Source: Azorinus chamasolen (Eukaryota; Mollusca; Bivalvia; Cardiida; Solecurtidae). From it: a stretch of 64,000 nt of DNA. The stretch is from NCBI GenBank assembly GCA_963576725.1, contig OY755240.1:65188412-65252411 (forward strand). The letters run 5' to 3'. The translations under genes were made by a program, and so were the position numbers. Of this stretch, positions 11,202-22,145 are shown in pieces. The notes under the pieces were generated by a model, which was given only the letters and a program-made list of their open reading frames with translations, searched no databases and was not told the origin of the DNA. The first letter of the stretch is position 1. Each line of letters begins with the position of its first letter.

Positions 11202-12286
11202 CACAGGGGTAAGACCCGTTTGAGTCAGTATATGTATATATAGAAAGAAGGGATCTGACTTCAAAAGGTCCAAATTACCCACTCCTCTACTTTAAACCCT
11301 TCGTTCTGCAATAAATGCACCGATTTCAATCGGATAAAAAGCTATTCCGTAAGCAAAGACTATTTTATTCAAATATGCAACGGTTTCCCAGGTCAAATTA
11401 GGAATAAACTTTACACAGCATCAGAAACATGAGCAAAATGTCCAAAATAAGTTAGTCGGACATGACTGCGTCCCTGAGTGCGAACTGCCGACAGCCTTAA
11501 AAGGATTAATTATACGTCAAACACAATAAAATTAGGTGTTCATATCAGCCTTATATTCAATAAAAAGAACTTTAATTTCTTACTGCGATCTTACACGAAA
11601 TCAAGGTTTTACTGTCCTTTCTGTATTTTTACATGTTCCTGGCATGTCAGCAACTTTTACTTTCATTTTCAGTTCGATAAAGTCCTGCCATGTGACTTCT
11701 TGTTATCGACATTTTGATTGGCGGTTGACGAAAGATAACTATTCAAATCTTGTTTGTGATCCATCGGAAAAAAGTCGTCATTTTCCGCCCGTCCAATGAA
11801 ATAACGCAGCTGTTGTATAGTCACGTGACCATAGTTTGACTAAATTGAAAACGATGTCGGCTGCAAACGTTGAAACTCGCAAAAAGAGGGTAAAATCACG
11901 TTTTCGTGTAAGATCGCTGTATGAAAGTTCTATTCATTGAATATATTGCTGATATGAACAACAGATTTTACTGTACGCGTGTTTGACGTAAAAGTAATAG
12001 TTATCAAGGCTCTCCACGGTTCGCACTCAGGGACGAGGTAACTAACAAATTTTGGCCATTTTTCTCATGCTTCTGGTGCCGTGTTAAGTTTATCCCTTAT
12101 TTGACCGGGAATGTTTTTGTATATTTGAATAAAACAATGTCTTTGCTTACGGAATAGCTTTTATCTGGTCGAAATTGTTGCATTTCTAAGGGTTAAAGTA
12201 GAGGAGTGGGTAATTTGGATCTTTCAAAGTCGGAACCCTTCCTTCTATATATACATATACTGACTCAAATGGGTCTTACCCCTGTG
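11202..12286. mobile_element. Long inverted-repeat (foldback) element, about 1.09 kb
   Basis: The outer ends are CACAGGGGTAAGACCC (11202) and GGGTCTTACCCCTGTG (ending 12286). The arms of about 400 bp are inverted copies: ACTCCTCTACTTTAAACCC at about 11281 matches the reverse of GGGTTAAAGTAGAGGAGT at about 12190, and CGATCTTACACGAAA at about 11586 matches the reverse of TTTCGTGTAAGATCG at about 11902. The central 250 bp is unique. No transposase. The arms differ by substitutions and small indels. The element abuts the start of LINE-C. Superfamily not determined. Confidence 0.8.
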
Positions 12287-13602
12287 TGTCAAACGACAAG
12301 TCGCTGAGATCAGTTGACTCACTGTTCTCTCCAAGTATCTTTAGCAGCCCAAAACTTCATGACAGGGGACTGCGTTTGAGACACCATTCAAATAAGAGTA
12401 CCGGTAGCCCAAACACACCACCCGGTCATAACCCAACTCGACAATCCACAAGCAATGTCTCAAGCACGAACAACCCAACCTCGACACTGAGTGAATCCAC
12501 TTCACTAAGCGACATGGTACCATCCAAACAGCATAACTGGAGAACACTAATCATCAACTGCCAGTCCCTCAAGAATAATTCAGCTGAACTTAAGGCAGCA
12601 GTTCACTATATCAAACCAGACGCAGTAATCGGTTGTGAATCATGGCTTGACGCTGATTTAGGAGACAACGAGCTTTTCCCTACGGGTTAAACCATCTACC
12701 AGAAGGATAGGAACAAACAGGGAGGCGGAGTATTCATATGCATATTTGACTGCTTCTCATCCTCACTATCCTGGACAGTATAGATATTGGGGAACTCCTA
12801 TGGGTCGAAGTCCACCTGAAAGGAGCAAAGAAAATGAGGCTTTGCTCATTCTACCGCCCACCGTCCAGTGATGAAGATTACATCCAGTCCTTAGAAACAT
12901 CGATTGAAGCGATAACACGTGCAAGCTATCGTCACCTTGTGATAGCTGGCGACTTCAACCTCCCACATATAAACTGGGATATGACATCAACTATTTCAGG
13001 CTCGCCACAATCCTCTATAAGCAACATACTCCTAGACATATTGAAATACTTTTCACTGATAAATGGACAGTACAGATATTGGGGAACTCCTGTGGGTCGA
13101 AGTCCACCTGAAAGGAGCAAAGAAAATGAGGCTTTGCTCATTTTACCGCCCACCGTCCAGTGATGAAGATTACATCCAGTCCTTAGAAACATAGGTTGAA
13201 GCGATAACACGTGCAAGCTATCATCACCTTGTGATAGCTGGTGACTTCAACCTCTCACATATAAACTGGGAAACGAAATTTACTATTTCAGGCTCGCCAC
13301 ATTCCTCCATAAGCAACAGACTCTTAGACATATTGAAATACTTTTCACTGACAAATGTACAAAAGTCACCGACTCAACTTGGGAACACGCTTGACCTTTA
13401 TATTACAAGCATCCCATCCCTTGTAAAATACGTCCAGACCATCCCAGGCATATCTGACCATGAAATGGTCGTTATAGACGAAGATGTGAAATCTGTGTTC
13501 CACAAGGCGTTGCCCCGCAAGGTGCAACTCTACAAAAATGTAGACTGGACTGAGGTTAGAAACGCAGCTGCGGCCCAGAATAACAGAATCTGTAGAGAGT
13601 AA
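12287..13602 (+). pseudogene. LINE-C AP-endonuclease domain, with internal duplication
   Basis: Three frames carry parts of one APE-type endonuclease: an N-terminal strand with INCQSLKN and the catalytic region CESWLD (12540-12680), then ELLWVEVHLKG and SFYRPPSSDED with GDFNLPHINWD (12795-13060), then LGNTLDLYITS and PGISDHEMVVID (13380-13480). The middle part occurs twice because 12773-13064 is tandemly repeated as 13065-13356. A TAA after FPTG (12688-12690) and the duplication both disrupt the frame. Confidence 0.8.
12773..13356. repeat. 292-bp tandem duplication inside LINE-C
   Basis: Copy 1 is 12773-13064 and copy 2 is 13065-13356. Both start GGACAGTA(T/C)AGATATTGGGG and run through the GDFNL-encoding region. 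They differ at about 5 percent of positions, so the duplication is old relative to LINE-B but postdates the LINE-C insertion. Confidence 0.9.
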
Positions 13603-14361
13603 CTGGCAACTATTTAAAGAAAGCATTGAGAACATCATTAATAGCAAGGTTTTATCAAAAATGACATCCACCAGGAAAAATCTGCCATTGCTACAAAGGA
13701 AAGAACGTAGAATGATAAAAGAAGGTACATCATCTCTATAATAAAGCTAAACGAAGCGGAAAAGAAGAGGGCTGGCATGCATACAGGGCACACAAGAAGG
13801 CCTCACAGAAATCTCTACGAGAAGCAGAGTGGAAGTACTACCTAGACAAAACCCTGCCAGCTAGACTTGAACAGAACAACAAAAAAACATTCTGGAGATA
13901 TATCAAGAATAAGAGACAAGACAATGCTGGCATAGCTCCACTCAAAGACGGCACATCACTCCATTCTGATAGCAAAACTAAAGCGGAGATACTAAACCGT
14001 CAGTTCCAGTCGTTCTTTACTAAAGAGACAGGGGAGAATGAGAAGCCACCCCTCCTTCACCCAAGATACCCAATAAGGCCAAGATACCCAACTATGGCGG
14101 ATTTCAACATTATCATGAAAGGAGTAGAAAAGCTCATTAAGGAACTAAATACCAACAAGGCCAGTGGACCAGATAACTTACCAAACCGTGTGTTACAACA
14201 TTGCTCAACAGAACTAGCTCCTTGCCAGACCTTCATCTTCAGACAAACTCTAATTACTGGAGAACTACCAGAGGACTGGAGGACAGCAAACATCACCCCC
14301 ATATACAAGAAGGGTAATTGCCACATTGCCAGTAATTATAGGCCGGTATCGCTCACTTGTG
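13603..14361 (+). pseudogene. LINE-C linker and RT fingers
   Basis: The plus-strand reading goes through a linker (KKASQKSLREAEWKYYLDK, FWRYIKNKRQ), then TKETGENEKPPL, then GVEKLIKELNTNKASGPDNL and PEDWRTANITPIYKKGN, ending in NYRPVSLTC. These are the first RT motifs. The text stops at 14361, where LINE-D was inserted. At least one frame change occurs (about 13740). Confidence 0.75.
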
Positions 14362-16627
14362 TATGTATATATATATATGTTCTTCTGTTGTCGTCAGTCG
14401 AATTGAGTCTGTGTGTCCGAAGGTGAATGGTCAGTCCGATTCGGGCACGGAAGTAGCATCCACAGGTTGGACATCTGAAGTCGGTCATTATGGCTGATGT
14501 GCCTGCAGCAGTCCTAGCTTTACGTGCAGCACGTGCACCTGTGCAGATTGGGTACGGGACTCTTCTGAGATAGTACATTCAGTCCTAACTTTCCTACGCC
14601 AGAGTGTTCGATCAAGGGCGAGGTTTTCCCAGTTCTCCCAGTCTATATTGAGAGACTTTAGCGATGCCTTCAAGCTGTCTTTAAACCGTTTTCTCTGACC
14701 TCTGACTGCTCTCTTGCCAGACACTAATTTTCAATAGAGGAGTTGCTTCTGAATTGTCGTGTCAGACATCCGATACACATGGCCAGCCCAGTGAACTTGA
14801 CTCTTTTGAAGAAGAGTGTGGATAGAGGGGAGATTGGCCCTCTCTAGTACTTCTGTATCGGGGATTTTATCTTGCCATCAGATATTGAGAATATTTCTTA
14901 GGCTTCTGGTGTGAAAATGGTTTAACTTCCTGGCATGTCTACTGTAGACAGTCCATGTTTCACTACCGTAGAGGAGAGTGGTTAGGACCACTGCTTTGTA
15001 CACTTTCAGTTTGCTTTTGGACGAGATACCTTTTCTGTCCCATACTGTAGGACGCAGCCTCCCAAATGCAGGGCTAGCCTTTGCTTGCTAACTTCATTGT
15101 CAATATGTACACAACCTGATAGGGAACTGCCAAGCTACGTGAAGTTGTCAACTGCATGTAGTTTTGTGCCCTTGACCTTGATATTTGGTTCAGTATATGG
15201 AACGGCTGCAGGAGGCTGGTACATGACTTCTGTCTTCTTGGTACTTATTGTGAGACCGTAGTTTGTTGCAGGCAGATGGAAGTTTGTCCATGCTTTGTTG
15301 CATTTGTTCACCAGTGTGAGCATTCAACGTGCAATCATCTGCGAAAAGGAGAGTGCTGTAACTGCATTTGGTGGTGGCCTTGAGACGTCTCGGGTTGTAC
15401 AGTTTGCCATCTGTGCGGTAGCGTATATCTATGCCAGGGTCTTCTGGAATTAATGCATCTGATAACATTGCCGAGAACATCATAGAGAATGGTGTCAGGG
15501 CAAGAACACATCCTTGTTTCACGCCATTGCGGACTGGAAACTCTCTGGATATTTCTCCGTCATCAAGGACTCTAGCCATCATACCATCATGGAATTGTCG
15601 CACCATGTTGACAAAGATTGGAGGGCATCCAAACTTTTTCATTATCTTCCAAAGACCCTCGCGACTCACTGTGTCAAAAGCTTATGTCAGGTCGACAAAG
15701 GTCGACTTGGTGTTGTTCCTGCGCCTTTTCTTGCAGTTGGCGAGCAGCAAAGATCATGTCCACCTTACCTGTCCCAGCCCGAAATTCACATTGACTTTCT
15801 GGCAGCAGACCCTGCTCAAGATGTTTAATGAGGCAGTTCAGCAGCACCCTTGCTAGTATCTTGCCTGCAATGGACAGTAGTGATATTCCTCTGTGATTGT
15901 CACAAGACTGTTTGTTCCCCTTCTTCTTGTATAAGTGGACTATTTAGGCATCCTTGAACTCTTGAGGGAGTGACTGTCTGTTCCAGGGGGTTACAAACAT
16001 TTCAGTTAGCCTTTGTGAGAGCATTGGGCCTCCGGCCTTGTAGATTTCAGCAAGTATGGCATCAGCCCCAGGGACCTTGCTAGAGGAGAGTTGGCTGATG
16101 GCCTTTGTGACCTCTTGTTTGTCAGGTGGTGCATCAAGTTGATTCTTCATATCAATTTGAGGGAGGTGATCAATGGCTGCTTCATTCGTTGCTGAAGGAC
16201 GGTTCAGGACATTGGTGAAATGATCTGCCCACCTTTCCAGAATTTCTGAGTGCTCGGTGATCAGCGTCTCCCCAACTGCAGATAGTAGTGGAGAGGAGCC
16301 AGATGATGTTTGGCCATATATAGCTTTCAAGGCATCATAAAACCTTTTCGAGTCATGACGGTCTGCATATAACTGGATTTCATCAACCTTTTCACTTAGC
16401 CACATGTCTTGCTTGTTCCTGATTTTTGCCTGAACTTGTCGTCGACACTCCATGAATGCAGATTTCTTTGAAACAGAATTTGGGTCACAATGGTACGCAA
16501 GGTGGCGTCTATGCTTCTCACTTGTGTATGTAGTAAATTGATGGAACACATTATCTGCCAACACTTGATGAACCACTTTGAAAAGCACAACATCCTCACT
16601 CATCTCCAACATGGCTTTCACTCTGGC
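14362..16627 (-). mobile_element. LINE-D: non-LTR retrotransposon inserted in LINE-C, with 8-bp target duplication
   Basis: Flanked by CACTTGTG at 14354-14361 and 16628-16635. On the minus strand it reads WLSEKVDEIQLYADRHDSKRFYDALKAIYG, SSKVPGADAILAEIYK, YKKKGNKQSCDNHRGISLL, DISFDTVSREGLW, NGVKQGCVLA and LLFADDCTLNAHT, and ends with a C2H2-like finger (CPTCGCYFRARIGLTIHLRTH, near 14410-14495) and a TATATA tail at 14368-14379. The first residue is in the linker, so the endonuclease is lost. This protein type is often annotated in invertebrates as craniofacial development protein 2-like, but it is a retroelement RT. Confidence 0.85.
14400..14730 (-). pseudogene. LINE-D C-terminal zinc-finger tail
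   Basis: Two minus frames encode RGQRKRFKDSLKASLKSLNID (14724 onward) and then FRCPTCGCYFRARIGLTIHL (C-x2-C, then H-x3-H). The first phrase is the usual end of the RNase-H-less RT tail in this retroelement group; the finger sits at the extreme C terminus. A frame change lies between them near 14530. Confidence 0.65.
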
Positions 16628-16630
16628 CAC
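15190..16630 (-). pseudogene. LINE-D reverse transcriptase
   Basis: The frame 16630-15944 covers the linker and the first RT motifs, stopping at QEFKDA. It reads on, with the stop, through IVHLYKKKGNK and NHRGISLLS. After a frame change the palm continues from 15669: SREGLWKIMKKFGCPP, RNGVKQGCVLA and LLFADDC (the catalytic Asp pair, near 15335-15350). Stops and shifts make it non-functional. The fragment 15135-15323 carries YGLTISTKKTEVM, a later RT motif. Confidence 0.8.
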
Positions 16631-17430
16631 TTGTGCAAAACCCAGTAAAGTGTTTGAAACCGTACCTCACGAGAAACTGCTATACAAGCTAGAAAACACC
16701 TAGTACATTCAGATATCTTCTGGAAAACACCGTACTTAAAGAAGTAGAAGAAAATCCATATCTTGATGTAATTATCAGCAAGTCACTTAAATGGACAAGC
16801 CACATAAACCATACATTGGGGAAAGCAAATTCAACCCTTGGCTTCCTACGTAGAAACTTAAAACAATGCCCTACAATATTGAAACTTACAGCATGTCAGT
16901 CACTTATAAGACCTCTCCTGGATTATAGCTGTTCAATATATAACCCTTACATATAGAAAGATATAGAGACACTCGAGAAGACTCAACGTAGATCAGCAAG
17001 ATTCATCTGTGCAGACAACAAGAGGGATAGCAGTGTATCCTCAATGCTGGAGAGCCTCGGTCTCATCCCACTGGCAGAACGCAGACGTAATGAGAGATTG
17101 GTCCTCTTCTACAAGGTTATTTAAAGGGGCTGGTGGCTATACCTGTTAATGATAATTTAGAACCTAATAAAAGACAATAGGTTGAATTTTTTAGATTTAA
17201 ATTTTAGGCAACAGAGAACAAACACTGAACTGTATAGGAACTCTTTTTTCCCCATGGACTTTAAAAGGCTTGAATACTCTACCAAAAAGTGTCACAAACG
17301 CGATTTCAATAGAGATATTTAAAGAAAGACTGCATATCTAAATTAAAGCACTTACACGGATGGGCAATTTGGGGTCCAAGATACACTTAATTCAGACCCC
17401 TGTGACATACCTGCAAGGGTCAGAACGTGT

Positions 17431-17513
17431 TAAGAGTGTGACATTAATAATTTATAGCTGGGGACTCAGTAGTCCATATAATTTGACAGTCACGCAAGCT
17501 TATTAGCTCGTCT
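17431..17513. other. Short spacer
   Basis: Between the LINE-C 3' region and the H10 head. An inverted pair GGGGACTCAG / AGTCC is seen, nothing else. Confidence 0.3.
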
Positions 17514-17702
17514 GTTCTGAAGAAATCATGAGCTATTGTTGTAACCCCGGCATTCGCGTCGTGTCGTTGTCATTGTCGTCTGAAATCTTAATATTGACCA
17601 TAACTTCTTCAATTTTTCATTTACAACCTTCACTTTTGGTATACATGTTCATTTTGCCAATGCCGACAGACAAGTGTTTGCACCCGCTTGCGGTGCTCTT
17701 GT
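17514..17702 (+). mobile_element. H10 short Helitron-like element without tandem core
   Basis: The head AGCTCGTCTGT is followed by CATGAGCTATTGTTGTAAC and a GTCGT/GTCATTGTCGTC triplet-type tract. The body is a single unit (TTAATATTGACCATAACTTC). The right end has ACAGACAAG, complementary to the head, then a GCACCCGCTTGCGGTGC stem-loop and TCTTGTT. It has the same terminal grammar as H1, H2 and H7 but only about 190 bp, so the tandem core is dispensable. Confidence 0.65.
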
Positions 17703-17741
17703 TTTTCATTCAAATAACCTTGTTATCATTCTTCATTGTGT

Positions 17742-18362
17742 TTAACCCTTGGCTTGCTATTCACGTCAATATACCTACCTGTAAATAGTGAAGACCCAGA
17801 TGAGACAGCTTCTGGAGGAGCTGTCTCATCAGGGTCTGCACTATTTACAAATTGATTGTGCAACCAGTGCACTCCACAGCAGTGATTTCACAGCGAAATA
17901 TAGAGGATCTTACATGAATGTTCATTACACATTGTTTATATGAAACGAGTTTACTATAATAATATGACACGAGCTTTAGCGAGTGTCATAATCATTATGG
18001 TAAACGATTTTCATGAAAACAATTTGTAATGAACATGAATGTAAGATTCTTTTTATCACATAAGCCTTAAAATGCCATAGAAAATAAAACAGGCTATAGC
18101 TGATTGCTGTTTCGGCCATTGCTTACAAACAGCGTAGTAATACAACGGACGGTGCATAATGAGCGTTACGATTGGCTAAGGATTGCTCATTTGCATAAAA
18201 AAATGCACAAGTGCATTTCCGTAAAATAAGGCACTCTGTTACGGCACTTCCACAAGGCAGATTATGTGATAAACTTGTAAACAGGGAAGATATATGTAAT
18301 TATTCAACAGGACATGGGTAAAGAAGGAGAAATTATTTTAAAATTCAGCAAGAGAAGGGTTA
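17742..18362. mobile_element. TTAA-flanked MITE (same family as 8058-8307), with nested palindrome
   Basis: TTAA at 17742-17745 and 18359-18362. The inner ends CCCTTGGCTTGCT and AGCAAGAGAAGGG pair. The palindromic core (GTAAATAGTG outside, CTTCTGGAGGAG centre) is at 17781-17850 and matches the MITE in LINE-A. A second palindrome of about 140 bp (17910-18050; arms ACATGAATGTTCATTACA and TGTAATGAACATGAATGT) sits inside, and a TATCACATAAG / CTTATGTGATA-type pair surrounds the rest. It is a nested or composite element. Confidence 0.75.
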
Positions 18363-18495
18363 AACATGGAAATAAGTGAACTCACAAGGCAATGTAGGCA
18401 TTGTTTTTATTAGGATAATGTCACAAGTTGTATAAAGCAAATGGGAAATTGATCAGTGATTAACCATAAGCGAAAATTTAGTGAGATATATTTGT

Positions 18496-18745
18496 TTAAC
18501 CCTTTCCCTCATATAAACGTGTTTTCACGCATTTGCAAACAGAATAGACCCAGATCAGATGGCTCCTAGAGGAGTCGTCTGATCAGGGTCTGCTCTGTTT
18601 GCTAATAGAATTTCAAAGATCTGTTTCTTTGCTTTCTAAAATGTCTACAATGCTCCACCTTCCCTATTTCTTTATAACCATTTTGTTAATGAATATTCAG
18701 TAGGTATTGAAAGCTGGCCTAAATACAGAACAGGGAAAGGGTTAA
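18496..18745. mobile_element. M1 TTAA-flanked MITE
   Basis: TTAA duplications at 18496-18499 and 18742-18745 enclose CCCTTTCCCTCATATAAACG and an inner inverted end CAGGGAAAGGG. The palindromic core contains AGACCCAGATCAGATGGCTC, then a CTCCTAGAGGAG-like centre, then a GATCAGGGTCTGCTCTGTTT arm. The right half has GAATATTCAGTAGG. piggyBac-like by target site and termini (inference). This is the best-preserved M1 copy in the window. Confidence 0.8.
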
Positions 18746-18756
18746 ATAAAAGGTAC

Positions 18757-19211
18757 TAGGGCTGACTATTGGGGCCATATTTGACTATTGTAATACTATT
18801 GCTATTGCTGAAAGTACTTTTGTAATACTATTGCTATTGCTGGAAACTATTGCAATACTATTGCAATAGTTATTGCCAAGATTTGAAAACTTGTAAATGC
18901 AAATTTGCACAGTGTAAGATATAACTTTGCTGTAAATACTTACTAAAGAATGTTTGTGGAAATGATTTAAAATGAATTGGGCTTTGCCACTTGTGTTTTA
19001 CCGCTTTTGTTTTTAACAGAGTCGATCTCCGCGATGTTCGACGCCATCTTGAAAACACAAATCCAATAATATGAAAGAACTATCGAAACTAACGATAGTC
19101 AGAGCAACTATTGCAATAGTCTATCGTCAATTGGAAATAACTATCGATAGTGTAATTGGGATAGAGAACTATCGCGATAGTTCGATAGTTTGATGTATTG
19201 TTACACCACTA
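18757..19211. mobile_element. hAT-like MITE with 8-bp target duplication
   Basis: The target duplication AAAGGTAC is at 18749-18756 and 19212-19219. Termini are TAGGGCTG and CACCACTA (reverse TAGTGGTG), with GTAACAATACATC next to the right end. An 8-bp duplication and TAGxGxTG termini fit the hAT superfamily. The interior is rich in ACTATTGCAATAGT and ATCGATAGT words, which are themselves palindromic. No transposase. It sits immediately beside the M1 MITE. Confidence 0.8.
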
Positions 19212-19505
19212 AAAGGTACTTCTTAAAAGAGAACGAATGATCTTCAGCTATTGTATAGACAAACTTTTATTTAAACCAACATTTTGGCTTTACAAAAGCC
19301 TTCATTAGGGTTTCATATAAATATTATGTTAAGTAAAAGTCTGTCTGCAAATTTTATCTGGATGATATTTCCTTAACAACTTGGGTTAATGTTTCCAAAT
19401 GTCTTCTGATTGCAACAACGTTAAAAGGCATATAGATGGGGTTAATAAGTTTCTTTTCTGGGGCAAATGTTGAATGCATATAAAAGTTAAACAAATTATT
19501 TTCAG

Positions 19506-19616
19506 GAGCAGAGATGGGACCTGTTAGGTACAAAATCAAGCCAGAGGTTTATCCGAGATTTAAATACTTTAGCAAAAGACTTGAAAGTATAGTTTTTAGG
19601 CTGCAAAATTTAACAG
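19506..19616 (+). CDS. Host gene, exon 1 of those recognised (internal exon)
   Basis: TTATTTTCAG precedes position 19506 and GTAAGT follows 19616, giving consensus splice sites. Only one frame is open: two leading bases, then 36 codons (AEMGPVRYKIKPEVYPRFKY, then FSKRLESIVFRLQNLT), and one trailing G. That single base plus CT at the start of the exon at 21426 makes GCT, so phases agree. It is too short to stand out as an open frame; splice signals plus phase make the case. The residues are Lys/Arg-rich with no recognised domain. The leading phase shows that at least one more coding exon lies upstream; I could not find it. Confidence 0.65.
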
Positions 19617-19644
19617 GTAAGTTTTTAAGAGGAATATATTCATT

Positions 19645-19840
19645 TTAACCCTTTCCCAGTTGCATATTCATGTAAGAAATTATGAAAGCATGGATATTAA
19701 TTAGATTATTTTTATATTGGCATATGAAAACATGATATTTTATCTTTGGTAGAAACTGTTGGATCAGATCTTTATTAATTCATAAACAAACTACAGGAGC
19801 TTAGGTCTGGGTCTTCTCTGTTTGCATTTCAGGTTTTTAA
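19645..19840. mobile_element. M1-related MITE, decayed
   Basis: TTAA at 19645-19648 followed by CCCTTTCCCAGTTGCATATTCATG, then GTAGAAACTGTTGGATCAGATC and TCTGGGTCTTCTCTGTTTGC. The right TTAA end is not found. It is comparable with the better copy at 21772-22141. Confidence 0.55.
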
Positions 19841-20309
19841 ATACATGAAAAAGATAAGAAAACAAAATTATTTGGTTGTAGAAATAGGTGTGTATAGAAA
19901 TGTTTTGCATTTTCTAGAAGTTCAGCAAGTGTTGTTTTGATACTTTTAATGATGTCAACTTTTATCGGCAGCAAATTTATGAGAACCTGTATGAACAGTT
20001 TTGATGAGAGTCCGAATTACTCGTTTTCTGGTAGTTTTGGGGAAAATACATTATTTTTAATACATGTAATTGGGATTTTTTCCATGTAGAACTGAATTAT
20101 TTAGAAAACATTTTTGGTCCCATTTTAACTTATTTTGCATTTTTTTTAGAATTTTAATAAACCAGAAATTGTGTCAAAGCCACCTGATGCTCTCCTGTTT
20201 AAAAGTCTAAAACGTGTCATTGAACACCAAGAATCTTAACTGCATCAATATCGGAACCAAATTGCAACGAAATACCAGTTTTCAGCAATTTAAAAAGATT
20301 ATTAAACAA

Positions 20310-21300
20310 GAAAGATACATACCAGATATGGAAGCACTAGGCCTATTGGTTCCAATGTAATAGGCAGTTAAAGATTTTTGCAAAAGTAGGTCAAAGATGA
20401 AGGTCAAAAGGAAAAAATTATTGGCATGGTCATACCAAGTATAGAAGCCTTATGCCCATCACATCCTGTATTATAGGCATTTAAAGAGTTTGCAAAAGTA
20501 GGTCAAAGGTCAAAGTCAAAGTCAAATGGTAAAATAATTGGTATGGGTGGAAAGCCTTAAGACAAGAAAGATACATGCCAAGTATGGAAGCCCTAGGCCT
20601 ATTGGTTGAAATGTTATAAGCATTTAAATATTTTGCAAAAGTAGGTCAAAGGTCAAGGTCAGAAGGGCAAAAATGTTGGCTTGTTCATACCACAATTGTG
20701 GAGGTCCTAGGCCTACTGGTTCCAATAATATAGGCATTTAAATATTTTTACAAAAGTAGGTCAAAGGTCAAGGTCAGGAGGGCAAAAATGTTGGCATGTT
20801 CATACCAAGTGTGGAAGTCCTAGGTCTATTGGTTCCAATAATATAGGCATTTAAAGATTTTTGCAAAAATAGGTCAAAGGTCAAGGCCAGGAGGGCAAAA
20901 ATGTTGGCATGTTCATACCAAGTGTAGAAGTTCTAGGCCTACTGGTTCCAATAATATAGGCATTTAAAGATTTTTGCAAAAGTAGTTCCAAGGTCAAGGT
21001 CAGAAGGGCAACAATGATATTGTTGGAAAAGTCTGAACACAAGGAAGTTGCATACCAAGTATGGATGCCCTAGGTCCATTGGTTAAAATGTTATAAGCAT
21101 TTAAAGATTTTTGCAAAAGTAGGTCAAAAGTCAAGGTTAGAAGGGAAAAAATATGGGCATGGTCATACCAAGTATGGAAGCCCTAGGCCTATTGATTCCA
21201 ATAATATAGGCATTTAAAGATTTTTGCAAAAGTAGGTCAGAGGTCAATGTCAAGGTCAGAAGGGCAAAAATGTTGGCATTGTCAGAAAGGACTTGACAAT
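20310..21300. repeat. Tandem array of about 115-bp units
   Basis: About eight units, each with CCTAGGCCTATTGGTTCCAA, TATAGGCATTTAAAGATTTTTG, AAAGTAGGTCAAAGGTCAAGG and AGGGCAAAAATGTTGGCATG. The spacing of AAGTAGGTCAAAGG is about 111-116 bp (for example 20638, 20754, 20870, 21113 and 21228). It resembles the tandem core of the Helitron-like families, but I see no head hairpin or CTCTTGTT end. It lies in the intron just before the exon at 21426. Confidence 0.8.
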
Positions 21301-21425
21301 ATGAACATCCCAACAAACTTCAGCTCCTTTTGATCTGCTTTCTACCTGCCTTACAGACCCATAATTAGACCTCTCTTTGATGGCCGCTTAAGAAGACGGG
21401 TTCTACTTCGTCTCATTATTTTCAG

Positions 21426-21703
21426 CTGATGGTAAACTTGCAACATGCATTTCACAAGGGAAAGAAAAACTACAGAACGTCATCTATTCTGGCAAATGTC
21501 TACAAGAAGAAATCATGGTTACAGTAATCAGCAATGATGTCAGTATTCCTCAAGGGTTTGTAACTGAAATCCAAGTTGTGGATGCTACTGAAAGAATGAT
21601 CCAAGAATCAGTTACAAAGTCAAATTTTGTAGAAGGCATGAAGCTGTCCACAAAATCTCATCCGCATTTTGGTGTTTGCCTGATGATGTCTCCTACAGTA
21701 CAG
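21426..21703 (+). CDS. Host gene, exon 2 of those recognised
   Basis: Acceptor TTATTTTCAG ends at 21425; donor CAG|GTTTGC begins at 21704. Two leading bases finish the codon from the previous exon, then 92 codons run to GTA CAG with phase 0 at the end: DGKLATCISQGKEKLQNVIY, later VTVISNDVSIPQGFVTEIQV and GVCLMMSPTVQ. The ATG at 21515 is internal, since coding text continues upstream of it to the acceptor. No domain recognised. Alternating hydrophobic residues (ICLQEEIMVTVIS-like) suggest a beta-rich fold. Confidence 0.75.
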
Positions 21704-21767
21704 GTTTGCTACTGTTTCAAATGTTTTCAAGCAAAAAACAAGGGTTGTGTGCAGTCTTTTTAAGCAT

Positions 21768-22145
21768 TTAACCCTTTCCCTATTCAGTATCCATGTAAGA
21801 AATAATGACATCATGAATATTTATTAGTTGCATTTTTATAATGGCATTTGTAGACAGGATTGTTTTGGTATTTGTAGAAACTGTATAGATCTGGGTCTAC
21901 CAGAGGTCCAAATAAAACACGTAAATTGATACATTTTCGACAATAGCTCCTTTATTTCTCCACAAAACCCTATACTGTGACCACTCTTTAGAATCGTCTC
22001 TTCAAGACGATTCTAAAGAGTGGTCACAGTATAGGGTTCGGTGGAGAAATGACGATTTTAGTATTTGGGTATGCACCTTTATCTGTAGCTCTGGTCTACT
22101 TAGTTTGCAGATGCGTGAAAACATTTATATGAAGGAAAGGGTTAA
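21768..22145. mobile_element. M1 MITE carrying a nested M2 palindromic MITE
   Basis: TTAA at 21768-21771 and 22142-22145 encloses CCCTTTCCCTATTCAG and the inverted end GGAAAGGG. M1 core text stops at GGGTCTAC (about 21901) and resumes at TCTACTTAGTTTGC (about 22094). Between them is M2 (21902-22093), with CAGAGGTCC / AGCTCTGG termini. The centre of M2 is a long near-perfect palindrome (ACTCTTTAGAATCGTCTC and its reverse, about 21970-22040). TCTAC may be the M2 target duplication. Confidence 0.75.

Larger units (their letters stand above)
12287..17430 (+). mobile_element. LINE-C: decayed non-LTR retrotransposon, split by LINE-D
   Basis: On the plus strand, an endonuclease domain (INCQSLKNNSAEL, ESWLDADLGDNELFP, GDFNLPHINWD, GISDHEMVVID) spans 12530-13600. 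A linker (13600-14090) and RT fingers (KLIKELNTNKASGPDNLPN, DWRTANITPIYKKGN, SNYRPVSLTC) reach 14361. The element resumes at 16628 with KVFETVPHEKLLYKL, then LDVIISKSLKWTSHI, GFLRRNLKQCP and LDYSCSIYNPY. The palm and FADD region is missing between these parts. Frames are broken repeatedly. A 292-bp tandem duplication lies inside the endonuclease. The endonuclease and RT motifs are those of the CR1/Jockey group. Confidence 0.8.
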
